Part shown: positions 9,144-18,126 of the stretch, piece by piece | Position numbering within the stretch: position 1 is the stretch's first letter | Layout of the letters: every line of letters starts with the position of its first letter | Origin: Planctomycetota bacterium | Lineage (GTDB): Bacteria > Planctomycetota > UBA1135 > GCA-002686595 | Direction: 5' to 3' | Assembly (NCBI GenBank): GCA_020853575.1 | Contig: JADYYP010000012.1 | Coordinates: 62,001-126,000 of the forward strand | Length of the DNA stretch: 64,000 bases | Position numbers and translations under genes: made by a program | Notes under the pieces: generated by a model | The model's database searches: none | Seen by the model: the letters and a program-made list of their open reading frames with translations, nothing else | What the model was told of the DNA's origin: nothing

Positions 9144-11687
9144 CTAGGGAGCGATCACGAGCTGGACGGCGGAGGTGAAGTTGAAGCCAGTCGAGCTGGC
9201 TCCGTCGCGTGACCAGAACTGCGCGAAGTGCGTCGAGCCCGCGGTGAGCGCGGGGTCGGCGCCCGAGCGCACGAGCGCGTTCCAGTCGAAGGCGTAGCTC
9301 CCGCTGCAGTCGTTGCCGCTGGCGCTGCCGCCGGAGAGCTGCGCCGGCGTGCGACGCAGGGGCGACGCCACGCAGCGCCATCCGCTGCCGAAGGGGAGCG
9401 CGGCCGGCGCCGAGCCGTAGAACAAGAGGCCCGGGCGCTGGTTGAGCTCCGAGCTCGCGAGCAGCGTGCAGGCCTGCGGCGAGCTCGCGCTCGGCACGCC
9501 GACGACGCTGAGCTCCGGCGTGCAACCCAAGCTGTTCATGGTCGCCGTGCAGTAGGGCACGACATCGCCGAAGCGCGCGTGCGCGCCGCTGTAGACGCGC
9601 AGGTCGGCGGTGTACAGGCTCGCGACTGCCAGATCGTCGATGGCGTCGGCATCGAGATCGGCCACGGCGATGTCCATCGGATTCGTTCCGCAGGGCTCGG
9701 ATCCCACGTAGCTCCACAGTCCCGGCGAGACCTGCTGCACGAGCCCCAGGGCATTGTCGAAGGCGTGGCCCACGGCGACATCGAGATCGCCGTCCGCGTC
9801 GAGGTCGGCGAACTGCGCGGCGCGCGGGTAGGACGAGGGACACGCCACGCGCTGTTCGACGAACTGCAGCGGCGCCACGCGCAGCAGCAGCACGATCTCG
9901 CGAGTGACGGGCGAGCACAGCAACAGGTCGTCGTCGCCATCGGCATCGGCATCGGCCGCGTGCACTTGGTGCGACGTGACGCTCGACAGCGTGCCCGCAG
10001 TGGCGAACGTTCCCGAGCCGTCGTTGCTCAGCAGCACCAGGCCCGGGCTGGCGCTCCCGAAGGTCGAGACCGCCAAGTCGAGATCGCCGTCGGCGTCGAC
10101 GTCGAGCGCCGCGAGGTCGAAGGGCCGGAACGCCGATCCCATGTTGACATGCGTGGTGAACAACCCGCCGCCGATACCCAGGCGCACGCTGATGTTGTTC
10201 TGGCTTGCGTTCACCACGGCGCAGTCGAGCACACCATCGCCATTGAAGTCCTCGAGCGATGCTGCCTCCGGGCTCACACCGCAGCGTTGCGTGTGCGCGA
10301 GTTGGGGCAGGCCATTGGCCCGACCGAGGTACACGTCGGCGAAGCCCGTGGCACTGTAGGCCGAGAGGATGTCGAGCCGGCCGTCGCCGTCGAGGTCCGC
10401 CAGCTCCAGCGCGCTCGCGGGTTGGGTCCCGACCAGCACTTGCGCCGTCCCGAAGCTGCCGCCGGAGTTCAAGTAGACCACCGCTCCGGAGAGGCTCCCG
10501 TTGCACACCAGGTCGACATCTCCGTCGCCGTCGATGTCACCGGCTCGGACTTGGGTGGGGCTGATCAGGGCCGTGGCCTTGCGCGTGATGCGATGGATCG
10601 ACTGCTGCGGACCCCACGCGATCCACGGGATGTCCCATTGGCGGTTGGTCACCAGGCCGATGTCGGCGAGACCGTCGCCGTCGAAGTCTCCGACGTTCAT
10701 GTCGAACACCTCGTTCGCCACGGGCACGCGCTCACCGATCGCGAAGCCCGCCAGGCCGCGGTTCTCCAGCACGACCAGCTCCGCGGCGCTCGCGCGCGAC
10801 ACCACGACGTCGAGCAGGCCATCGCCGGTGGCGTCGAGGGCCACCAGACGCTTCGAGCCCGAACCCACGAAAGTCGTCAGGGGCTGCGCGAACGAGCCCG
10901 TTCCATCCCCGAGCGCGATCGCGACCGAGTCGTCCGAGCCCGCGACGATGTCGACGTGTCCGTCGCCGTCCAGGTCCGCCAGGTCGAGCGCGACCAGCGG
11001 CTGTGGGAAGAGGATGGTGAGCGCCGGTGCGAAGCCCGTCGGGCCGTTGAAGAGCACACTGACGCTGGTCGTTCCGAGGTTGGCGACGGCCAGATCGCGG
11101 TAGGCGTCACCGTTGAGGTTGCCGAGTTGCGCGAACGCGGGCTGGGGACCGCAGCTGACCGTCGGACCGGCGGTGAAGCCGCCCAGCCCGTTTCCCGTGA
11201 ACACCTGGGCGCTGCCCGTGCTTGCGGCGATCGCGAGCAGATCGAGCTTGCCATCGAGATTGAGCTCGCCGGCGACCAACCCGGTCCCGCCGCTGACCAC
11301 TCCCACGTTGACTGCGCCGCCGAACGTCCCCGCACCCGCGCCCAGACGCACGACGAGGTTCCCGTTCGCGCGCAGGTAGGCGACGTCGCGGATCGAATCG
11401 GTGTTGATTCGACCGCTGGTCATGGCGATCGCACCGGACGCGCTCGGTCCGACCAAGGGCGTGAGTTGGCGCTGCGCGTCACCGCGCAAGAGCACCAACT
11501 CCTGTCCGTTGTCGGCGTGTGCCACGAGCAGGTCCTCGAAGCCGTCGCCGTCGAAGTCCGCGGCCTCGACCACTCGCGGCGTCGTGCCGCCCGAGACGTG
11601 GGCCGTGACGGACGAGAGCTGCGCCGGCTGTTGGGCGAGCGCGAGCCCACCGGCCGGAACCAACCACATTCGAGCGAGCAGTGACAT
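9144..11687 (-). CDS. Secreted FG-GAP/VCBS beta-propeller protein with conserved C-terminal domain
   Basis: The 847-residue protein starts with a signal peptide (MSLLARMWLVPAGGLALAQQ). It consists almost entirely of repeats carrying the Ca-binding D-x-D-G-D-G-x-x-D core; more than ten are visible (DFDGDGFED, DLDGDGHVD, DFDGDGLAD, DIDGDGDVD, DLDGDGRLD, DADADGDDD and others). From about residue 705 a separate ~140-residue domain begins with PYCTAT. It contains ASS, LLFYGSAPAALPFG, CVASPLRRTP and GSYAFDWNA and ends in SAVQLVIAP. The same layout is found at the end of the matrixin (21436-22857). ATG 11687 is preceded by GGAG. It is likely an extracellular or cell-surface protein, perhaps adhesive; no enzymatic motif is visible. 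Confidence 0.9.
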   Translation of the reverse strand: MSLLARMWLVPAGGLALAQQPAQLSSVTAHVSGGTTPRVVEAADFDGDGFEDLLVAHADNGQELVLLRGDAQRQLTPLVGPSASGAIAMTSGRINTDSIRDVAYLRANGNLVVRLGAGAGTFGGAVNVGVVSGGTGLVAGELNLDGKLDLLAIAASTGSAQVFTGNGLGGFTAGPTVSCGPQPAFAQLGNLNGDAYRDLAVANLGTTSVSVLFNGPTGFAPALTILFPQPLVALDLADLDGDGHVDIVAGSDDSVAIALGDGTGSFAQPLTTFVGSGSKRLVALDATGDGLLDVVVSRASAAELVVLENRGLAGFAIGERVPVANEVFDMNVGDFDGDGLADIGLVTNRQWDIPWIAWGPQQSIHRITRKATALISPTQVRAGDIDGDGDVDLVCNGSLSGAVVYLNSGGSFGTAQVLVGTQPASALELADLDGDGRLDILSAYSATGFADVYLGRANGLPQLAHTQRCGVSPEAASLEDFNGDGVLDCAVVNASQNNISVRLGIGGGLFTTHVNMGSAFRPFDLAALDVDADGDLDLAVSTFGSASPGLVLLSNDGSGTFATAGTLSSVTSHQVHAADADADGDDDLLLCSPVTREIVLLLRVAPLQFVEQRVACPSSYPRAAQFADLDADGDLDVAVGHAFDNALGLVQQVSPGLWSYVGSEPCGTNPMDIAVADLDADAIDDLAVASLYTADLRVYSGAHARFGDVVPYCTATMNSLGCTPELSVVGVPSASSPQACTLLASSELNQRPGLLFYGSAPAALPFGSGWRCVASPLRRTPAQLSGGSASGNDCSGSYAFDWNALVRSGADPALTAGSTHFAQFWSRDGASSTGFNFTSAVQLVIAP

Positions 11688-11792
11688 GCGAATCTCCGCA
11701 GGATGGACGGTCGTACACGTCTCATCATGCCTGCGCGGTCCGCGCCGAGGCGTTTTTCTTGGGAAGCGCTGCCGCGGCGCGTGCTCTGGCGC

Positions 11793-14042
11793 TCAGCCGT
11801 CGCCGAATTGCTGGCGCAGCTTTTCGACTTCGCCGCGCAGCGCCGGTGACCACGCGCCGCTCGGATCGCGGGCCAGTGCTTGCTCGAGGATCGGCAGCGC
11901 GTCCTTGGGGGAGCGCTGCAGGGTCAGCACGCCGGCGTTGTAGAAGGCCTCGAAGATCTGGTAGGGGCGGCGCGGATCGCTCGAGGGCTCCTGCAGCCAG
12001 CGCGCGGCGTCGGTGAAGGCTTGGAGCGCGTCGCCGATGCGCTGCAACTGCACCAGGGCCTTGGCGCGCATCAAGTGCGCCGGACCGTGACTACCGTTGA
12101 TCTTCAGCGCCTGCTCGAAGAAGTCGAGCGCGACCGCCGGTCGACCCTCGCGCGCCGCCATCACGCCCAGCTGCACCAGGGGTTCCGTGCGCTGCGGACC
12201 GAGCGCGCGCGCGCGACCGAGTGCCTGCCGCGCGCGCTCGCCGAGATCGAGCTCGATCGCCGCCATGCCCAGGCACACCCAGGCGTCGACGTCGTCGGGT
12301 GCGAGCTCTACACAGCGCTGGAACTGCTCCAGGGCCTCGCTCCATTGCTCGTGGTCGAGCGCGATGCGACCGAGATTGAACCACGATTGCTGGTGCAGCG
12401 GGTTGTACTCGAGCGCCTTGCGCAACTCGGCCTTGGCTTCCTCGACTCGCCCCAGATGGCTGAGCGCGACCCCCAGGCCGCAGCGCACGTCGGGGCTCGT
12501 CTGGGCCTTCTGCGACAGCGCGCGGAACACCATCTCGGCTTCCTCGAGCGTGCATTCCTCGGGCATGTGCAGGGCGCAGAACAGGTGGTACCAGCCGACG
12601 CCGAGGCTCGCCTGCAGCTCGTCGAACAACGTGTCGAGCACCGTTGGATCGCGCTCGAGCGACAGGTCCTGCGCCGCGCTGAACGCGAGGTTGGCGCGCA
12701 CCAGCAGCAGCGGATCGCCCGTCGCCTGGAAGCGCGCGAGCAACACGCGCCCCAGTCCCCACTGCACGTACATGCTGCGCGGGCTCTGGCGTGCGCCGTC
12801 CTCGAACAGTGTGAGCTCGTCCTTCCACACGGCGGTGCGCTGGAAGCTCTTCGCGGCGCAGGGCACGGCGAGGGCGGCGAACAGCGCCAGCGCGGCGGGC
12901 CGCGGCAGCTTGCTCGCGAGCCAGGCCACGGCCAGCGCGGCGCCGCTGGCCGACACGTACAGGAAGCGATCGGAGAGTGGGAAGCGACCGATCGACTCGT
13001 ACCTCAACGCCGCCGGCGCGAAGGCCGCGAGCATCACCAGCAAGCCGAACAGCAACACGTGCTGCTTGCGGCGCCACGCGACGAACACGAGCGCGCACCA
13101 CACGGCCAGCGCCGCGACCGCCGTCCACAGTTGCGCGTCGTCCCAGGGGATTTCGGGGCGCACCTCGCGGAACAGGTTCAGCTTCGCCGGCCACGCCAGC
13201 AGCGCCAGCGCGCCGCCGAGCAACTCCACGCGCAGCGTGAAATGCCGCGCGGAGCTCTCGTGCAGATACGAGGTCACCCGGTCGAAGCCAGCCATCCAGT
13301 GCTCAAAGACCTGGACGCGCGCGAGCACGTAGAGCGCCGCGACGACGAGCGCCGGGAGGTAGGCGCGCACCAGCGGTCGCGGGCCGACGCGCGTGGCGTA
13401 GTCCGCCAGGGGCGCGAGCAAGAACCAGGCGAGCGAGCTCTCCTTGGAGAACAGCGCCAGCGCGAAGCAGGCCGTGGCCGCAATCGGTGCGGAGCGCGAG
13501 CCGCGCTGGCGCCAGCGCACGAAACTCCACACCGAAGCGAGCACGAAGCAGCCGCTCATCGGGTCGTTGAGCGCGGACACCCAGGCCGTCGACTCGACGT
13601 GCAGCGGATGCAGGCCGAACAACGCGGCCGCCACCAACGGCACCAGGAGCTCGCGCGGCCCGAACAGGCGTTGGGCGAGCAAGTACACGAAGCTCGTCGC
13701 GGCCAGGTGGAAGCCCAAGGCCAGCGCGTGGTACGCAAGCGGGTCGCCGCCGCCCACTTGTCGGCCGAGGTACAGCGCGAACAGCGCCAGCGGGCGCCAG
13801 TACCCGATGCGCTGCGCCAGGTCGGGCTCGATGAAGTCCCAGTGCGCCTGGGTGGCGGCCTGCAGGAACGCGCCGAAGTCCTCGAGTGCCGGGTTGCGTG
13901 CGATCAGCCACAGATCGTCGTAGACGAGCTCTCCGAACAGCCCGCGGCCGAGCGCCAGCGCGACGCCCGCGAGCACGGCGAGCAGCGCCACGGCGCGCAG
14001 GCCGAGAGGGGCTCGTTCCTGGTTCATCGCTTCGGCTTGCAT
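11793..14042 (-). CDS. Polytopic membrane GT-C-like protein with C-terminal TPR repeats
   Basis: The first ~420 of 749 residues are strongly hydrophobic, with about ten membrane segments. They begin LRAVALLAVLAGVALALG and are followed by the luminal acidic motif LVYDDLWLIARNP. Later GLHPLHVESTAWVSALNDP resembles the conserved loop of TMTC/DUF1736-type proteins and other GT-C glycosyltransferases. The remaining ~320 residues are TPR repeats (YNPLHQQSWFNLGRIALDHE and similar 34-residue units). Proteins of this build transfer mannose-type sugars from lipid donors to proteins on the outer face of the membrane, but the substrate here is unknown. It follows the kinase gene by 25 nt on the same strand and is probably co-transcribed. 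Two close start codons (14042 and 14027) are possible; neither has a good ribosome binding site. Confidence 0.8.
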   Translation of the reverse strand: MQAEAMNQERAPLGLRAVALLAVLAGVALALGRGLFGELVYDDLWLIARNPALEDFGAFLQAATQAHWDFIEPDLAQRIGYWRPLALFALYLGRQVGGGDPLAYHALALGFHLAATSFVYLLAQRLFGPRELLVPLVAAALFGLHPLHVESTAWVSALNDPMSGCFVLASVWSFVRWRQRGSRSAPIAATACFALALFSKESSLAWFLLAPLADYATRVGPRPLVRAYLPALVVAALYVLARVQVFEHWMAGFDRVTSYLHESSARHFTLRVELLGGALALLAWPAKLNLFREVRPEIPWDDAQLWTAVAALAVWCALVFVAWRRKQHVLLFGLLVMLAAFAPAALRYESIGRFPLSDRFLYVSASGAALAVAWLASKLPRPAALALFAALAVPCAAKSFQRTAVWKDELTLFEDGARQSPRSMYVQWGLGRVLLARFQATGDPLLLVRANLAFSAAQDLSLERDPTVLDTLFDELQASLGVGWYHLFCALHMPEECTLEEAEMVFRALSQKAQTSPDVRCGLGVALSHLGRVEEAKAELRKALEYNPLHQQSWFNLGRIALDHEQWSEALEQFQRCVELAPDDVDAWVCLGMAAIELDLGERARQALGRARALGPQRTEPLVQLGVMAAREGRPAVALDFFEQALKINGSHGPAHLMRAKALVQLQRIGDALQAFTDAARWLQEPSSDPRRPYQIFEAFYNAGVLTLQRSPKDALPILEQALARDPSGAWSPALRGEVEKLRQQFGDG

Positions 14043-14067
14043 CCGCGTGATGATACGGATGCAAACC

Positions 14068-17000
14068 TCAACCCGGGCCGATCGTGTCGACCATGCGCGG
14101 GCGCCAGTCGTCCGCCGGCGCGAGCATGTTGCGCAACTCCAGCGGTCGTGCGAAGCCGCTCTGCGCTGGTGCTCCTTCGCTCAGCGCCTTGGCCTGCTCG
14201 AGCAGCGCACGCCAGTCGACGCGGCCGACACTGCCGCCGCTCCACGCGCGACTGGTGATCAGGGCGACGCGTTGCATAGCGGGACCGACCGAGCCCTCGA
14301 AGCGCGGGAGGCGCGCCACGGAGCGCGTGTAGTCCTCGTAGTTCTCACCGCTCTGCACGTCGACGACGAGCTGGCTCGAGCTCGACGAGAGCCAGGCGGC
14401 GTAGCTGCCGGGGAGCTCGAAGCGTGCGACGCGCTGCGAGTTCAGGGTGTCCCACAGGACCACGTGCCCGTCGGTCGCGCTCACCAGCAAGCGACCGTCG
14501 CTGGCGAAGGCCACGCGATTGACGTAGCCGCGCTTGCGCCGCTCGAGCGGGTCGCCGTCGCACAGCGGCGCGCCCGCTTGGCGCGCACCCTCGAGCTCGA
14601 GCACGCGAGTGACGCCCGTCAGGTCGGCCACCGCGACGCGCGTGTCGTCGGGCGAGAAGCCCAGCGCGGAGAACTCCGCCGAAGTGCTTCCGAAGGGCGC
14701 GAGCTTGCGACCATCGCTCGCTTGCACGAGCAATTCGCTCGTCATCGCGTACACCGCGAAGGCACCGTTGCGCGCGAACTCCCAGCCGTGGTCGATGTCG
14801 CCGAACATCTCCAGCGCGCGGACGTCGTCGAGCGCCGCCCCAGAGCGCGCGTCGGCGACGCCGCGCTCGCCGGTCTCGCCAGAGACGCAGAACAGGCGCC
14901 GACCCGCGCGCTCGACCGAGACGAATGCGCCGAGAACGCGCGGGCCCAGCGGAGCCGAGCCGTCGGGCGCGAAGAGCTGCATGCCGTCGACGAATTCAGC
15001 GACACAGGCCGCGCCGTCGGAGCTGAAGGCCTCGATCGCACCGGCCTCGGCGATCGAGTGCATGCGCTGCGGCGTCGCGATCGGCGCGACGAGCAACTCG
15101 CTCTGGTCGGACGAGAGGTAATTGACGAACGCACCGTCGGGGGACAACGCCGGCCCGCCGGTCACGCTCCCCAGCGCGCGCAGCTCGAGCGCGGGTCGCG
15201 GCTCGAGGCTGTAGCGGGCGAGCTTGGCGATGCCATCGTCGGTGACGACGAGCAGGCGTGCCGAGGACTCGTCGCCGCCATCGCCGATCGCCACGTCCAC
15301 GACGCTGCCGCTGCAGGTCAGGCGCGGCAAGCGCCGCCAACGCGTGTCGATCACGATCGGTTGCACCGAGCCGGTGTCGTCGTCGACGGCGAGCAAGGTG
15401 CGCGTGCCGAGCGTGCGCGCGGCGAAGAAGTTGGCGTAGGACGGCTCGGGTCGCTCGAGGTCGATGGGCTCGAGCGCGCTGGCGAGCGGGAACACGAGCC
15501 GCTGGCCAGAGTCGACGGCCAGTGGCAGTCCGGGCCGGACCCAGGCGCAATCGGTGAACGAGCGCAACTCGGCGCGGTCGAAGGACTGCTCGGTCGCGGC
15601 GCCGGTCGCTGCGTCCCACGAGCAACGGAAGTCGAGCGAGTCGTGCACCAGCTCGCGGCCGTCCGGGGACCAGCTCAAACGCAGCGGGTTGACCGACAGC
15701 ATGCTCAACGTGTTGTTCAGGTCGGTCGCCGGCCCGTCGCAGATCTTGGTGCGCGTCTCGAGCTCGACCACGGAGCTCGCGTAGCCCGTGGAGTTCGGTC
15801 CGACCATCAGCACCGCGACCCGCGTTCCATCGGGCGAAAGCTCGGCGAAAGCCGTGGTGTAGCTCTCGAAGCCCAACTCGTCGGGGCCGAAGGGCTCGAC
15901 CAATTCCGAGCCCGCGAGCGACACCAGGTGCAGCTTCGAAGTGGCGTCGAGCGCGACGAACGAGCCGTCGGCGCGGACTCCGACGAGGATCGCGAAGGGC
16001 ACCTCGCGCGCCGGACCGAGCCAGCGCGAGCGCCCGGTGTCGAGCGCGCGGACCGTTCGGCCTTCGCCGCTTTGGGTCGGGCCGATCAGCAACGCGGTGT
16101 CGTGCGCGGGCGACTCGACCGTCGTGGTCGCCACGGGCTCGGCGTCGGTGAAGGTCATCCATTCCGAGCGCGGCTTTCCCGCCGTGGCGTCCCACAAGCG
16201 CATGCCGTGCGCGCGGTCGGCGACCAGGATGGTGCGAGCGTCGTCGCTGACGAGCAGCGGCTCGCCGTCGAGCTGGAAGATCAACTCGACCTGCGGCAGG
16301 GCGTCGAGCGCGCACTGCAGGCTCGTGCGCAGCACGAGATCGCGCTCGCCGCCGGACTCAGCGACCTCGAGCGCCCGTCCGAGCAGCAACGCGGCGCTCG
16401 CGTCGTCGCGTCGGTCGGTTGCGCGCGTCGCCTGCGACTGCAGCGCGGTCACCAGTTGCGCGCGCGCCTCGCGACTGGCGAGGTCAGCGCGCTGGGCCTC
16501 GCTCTGCGCGCGGGTTCGCTGCGTCTCCGCGGCCTGGCGCGCGAGCTCTGCCTGTTCGCGCTCGTCCTCCGCTTGGTCGCGCGCGAGCTCGGCCTGCGCG
16601 TTGGCCTCGACGGCCTTGGCGCGCTCGCGGTCGATCCACACGGCCGCGGTCACCGAAACCGCGACCACCAAGCCGGTGGCGGCGGCCAGCAGTCGGCGAT
16701 TGCGTCGCGCCGCCCGCTCGCGCGCCTCGACACGCGCGCGCTCGCTCGTGATTTCGCCGCGCAACTCGTCCGCGCCTTCGAGCTCGCGCACTTGCTCTTC
16801 GGCCAGCCCCAAGTCGCCAGCCGCGAGCGCAGCGCGCGCGTACGCTCGCCGCGCGTCGGCCTCGCCCGCGCGCGCAGCGGCGTTCTCGTTCCACAGCTCG
16901 AGAGCCTGTCGGAAACCCGCGATGGCCTCGGCGAAATCGGCGTAGCGCTGCGGCTGGGAGCGCGCGGAGTCGCCCAGCGCGCGCGCCAAGGCTCGCGCGG

Positions 17001-18126
17001 CGCTGGCGGAGACCTTCTCCGACTCCCGGTGCTCGAAATAGCCGCGCAGCGCGCCTTGGAACTCGGACACGCTTCGAAAGCGCCGCGCCGGATCGCGCTC
17101 GAGCGCCTTGGCGCAGATCGCGGCCAGTCCCGGAGGCGTCCCGGTGGGGAAGCGAGGTGCGCGCGACTCGGCCGCGGCCACCAGCACCGCGAGCAGCGTC
17201 TCGCCGCGGTGCGGTGGAACCCCGGTGAGCAGCTCGTGCAAGATCGCGCCGAGCAAGTAGGTGTCGGTCCACGGGCCGATGTCGCGACCGCGACCCTCGG
17301 CGAGCTCCGGCGGCATGTAGCAGGGCGTTCCAGACGGCGCCGTCACGCTGGACTTGTGGCGCGTGCGCACTTCGCCGCGCGGCACGTCGCGCACGTCGAC
17401 GGCGATGCCCCAGTCCATCACCAGCACTTCGCCGAAGGCCCCGACCATCACGTTCTCGGGCTTCAGGTCGCGGTGGACGATGCCCTTGGAGTGCGCGAAG
17501 GCCACGGCGTTGCCGACCGCTTGCAACAGCGCGAGATGGCGCTCGAGGTCGTACTCGCGCGCCGCCGAGCGTTGCGCGTCGTCCGCGGGGTGCAGCAGCG
17601 CCTTCCAGCTCGTGCCGCCGACCAACTTCATCGCCAAGTACATCTGGCCGTCGGCGGTCGAGCCCAGCTCGTGCACCGGCACGATGTTGGGATGGTCGAG
17701 TACGCCGTTGACCAAGGCTTCGGCGACGAATTGGCTGCGCGCGGCCGCGCTGGCGGCCTCCGGCCGAATCAGCTTCACCGCGATCTCGCGCGCCAGCGAG
17801 GCCTGCCGCGCGCGGAACACGATGCCCATGCCACCGCGACCGATCTCCTCGACGAGCTCGATGCCGCTCGCCAGCTCGTGCTTCTGCTCGCGCGCTGCTT
17901 CGTCGAGCGTGCGCGCGCCGCTCAGCGTGTCCGCTTGCGTCGAGAGGCCGCTCAAGGTCGCCGGCGGCAATTCCGTGGGCGCGATGTCGGGCTCGGTCGG
18001 CTCCAGCGGCTTGTAGGTCCGCTGGGGCGAGAGCGTGCGCCAACCATCGCTGGCACCGCTGTCGCCGAGCGTCGCTCGCCAGGCGTCCGCGAGGGTGCGC
18101 TCGATTCGATCACCAGCCGCTGTCAC
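14068..18126 (-). CDS. Large Ser/Thr protein kinase with coiled coil and WD40-like C-terminal half
   Basis: The 1352-residue kinase has a catalytic domain at about 95-370: IGRGGMGIVFRA, the IAVKLI lysine, HRDLKPENVMV near 215, DWGIAVDV in place of the usual DFG, and CYMPPELAEG. The DWG variant is common in planctomycete kinases. A transmembrane segment near 475-495 (LLAAATGLVVAVSVTAAVW) is followed by a long Glu/Gln/Ala/Arg coiled coil. About 750 residues of WD40/PQQ-like repeats with phrases such as LSPDGTRVAV, WSPDGRELV, FSPDDTRVAV and FASDGRLLVS come next. The start is GTG 18126, preceded by AGGAGC, and overlaps the stop of the FHA-protease gene by 17 nt, so translation is probably coupled. 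It likely senses or scaffolds through the propeller on the far side of the membrane. Confidence 0.92.
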   Translation of the reverse strand: MTAAGDRIERTLADAWRATLGDSGASDGWRTLSPQRTYKPLEPTEPDIAPTELPPATLSGLSTQADTLSGARTLDEAAREQKHELASGIELVEEIGRGGMGIVFRARQASLAREIAVKLIRPEAASAAARSQFVAEALVNGVLDHPNIVPVHELGSTADGQMYLAMKLVGGTSWKALLHPADDAQRSAAREYDLERHLALLQAVGNAVAFAHSKGIVHRDLKPENVMVGAFGEVLVMDWGIAVDVRDVPRGEVRTRHKSSVTAPSGTPCYMPPELAEGRGRDIGPWTDTYLLGAILHELLTGVPPHRGETLLAVLVAAAESRAPRFPTGTPPGLAAICAKALERDPARRFRSVSEFQGALRGYFEHRESEKVSASAARALARALGDSARSQPQRYADFAEAIAGFRQALELWNENAAARAGEADARRAYARAALAAGDLGLAEEQVRELEGADELRGEITSERARVEARERAARRNRRLLAAATGLVVAVSVTAAVWIDRERAKAVEANAQAELARDQAEDEREQAELARQAAETQRTRAQSEAQRADLASREARAQLVTALQSQATRATDRRDDASAALLLGRALEVAESGGERDLVLRTSLQCALDALPQVELIFQLDGEPLLVSDDARTILVADRAHGMRLWDATAGKPRSEWMTFTDAEPVATTTVESPAHDTALLIGPTQSGEGRTVRALDTGRSRWLGPAREVPFAILVGVRADGSFVALDATSKLHLVSLAGSELVEPFGPDELGFESYTTAFAELSPDGTRVAVLMVGPNSTGYASSVVELETRTKICDGPATDLNNTLSMLSVNPLRLSWSPDGRELVHDSLDFRCSWDAATGAATEQSFDRAELRSFTDCAWVRPGLPLAVDSGQRLVFPLASALEPIDLERPEPSYANFFAARTLGTRTLLAVDDDTGSVQPIVIDTRWRRLPRLTCSGSVVDVAIGDGGDESSARLLVVTDDGIAKLARYSLEPRPALELRALGSVTGGPALSPDGAFVNYLSSDQSELLVAPIATPQRMHSIAEAGAIEAFSSDGAACVAEFVDGMQLFAPDGSAPLGPRVLGAFVSVERAGRRLFCVSGETGERGVADARSGAALDDVRALEMFGDIDHGWEFARNGAFAVYAMTSELLVQASDGRKLAPFGSTSAEFSALGFSPDDTRVAVADLTGVTRVLELEGARQAGAPLCDGDPLERRKRGYVNRVAFASDGRLLVSATDGHVVLWDTLNSQRVARFELPGSYAAWLSSSSSQLVVDVQSGENYEDYTRSVARLPRFEGSVGPAMQRVALITSRAWSGGSVGRVDWRALLEQAKALSEGAPAQSGFARPLELRNMLAPADDWRPRMVDTIGPG

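Noticed and set aside
9144..11687. Recurrent DNA words such as GTCGCCGTCGA, which look like a tandem repeat array or CRISPR
   Set aside because: They are the codons of the FG-GAP calcium motif (D-x-D-G-D-G), irregularly spaced and within a complete reading frame.
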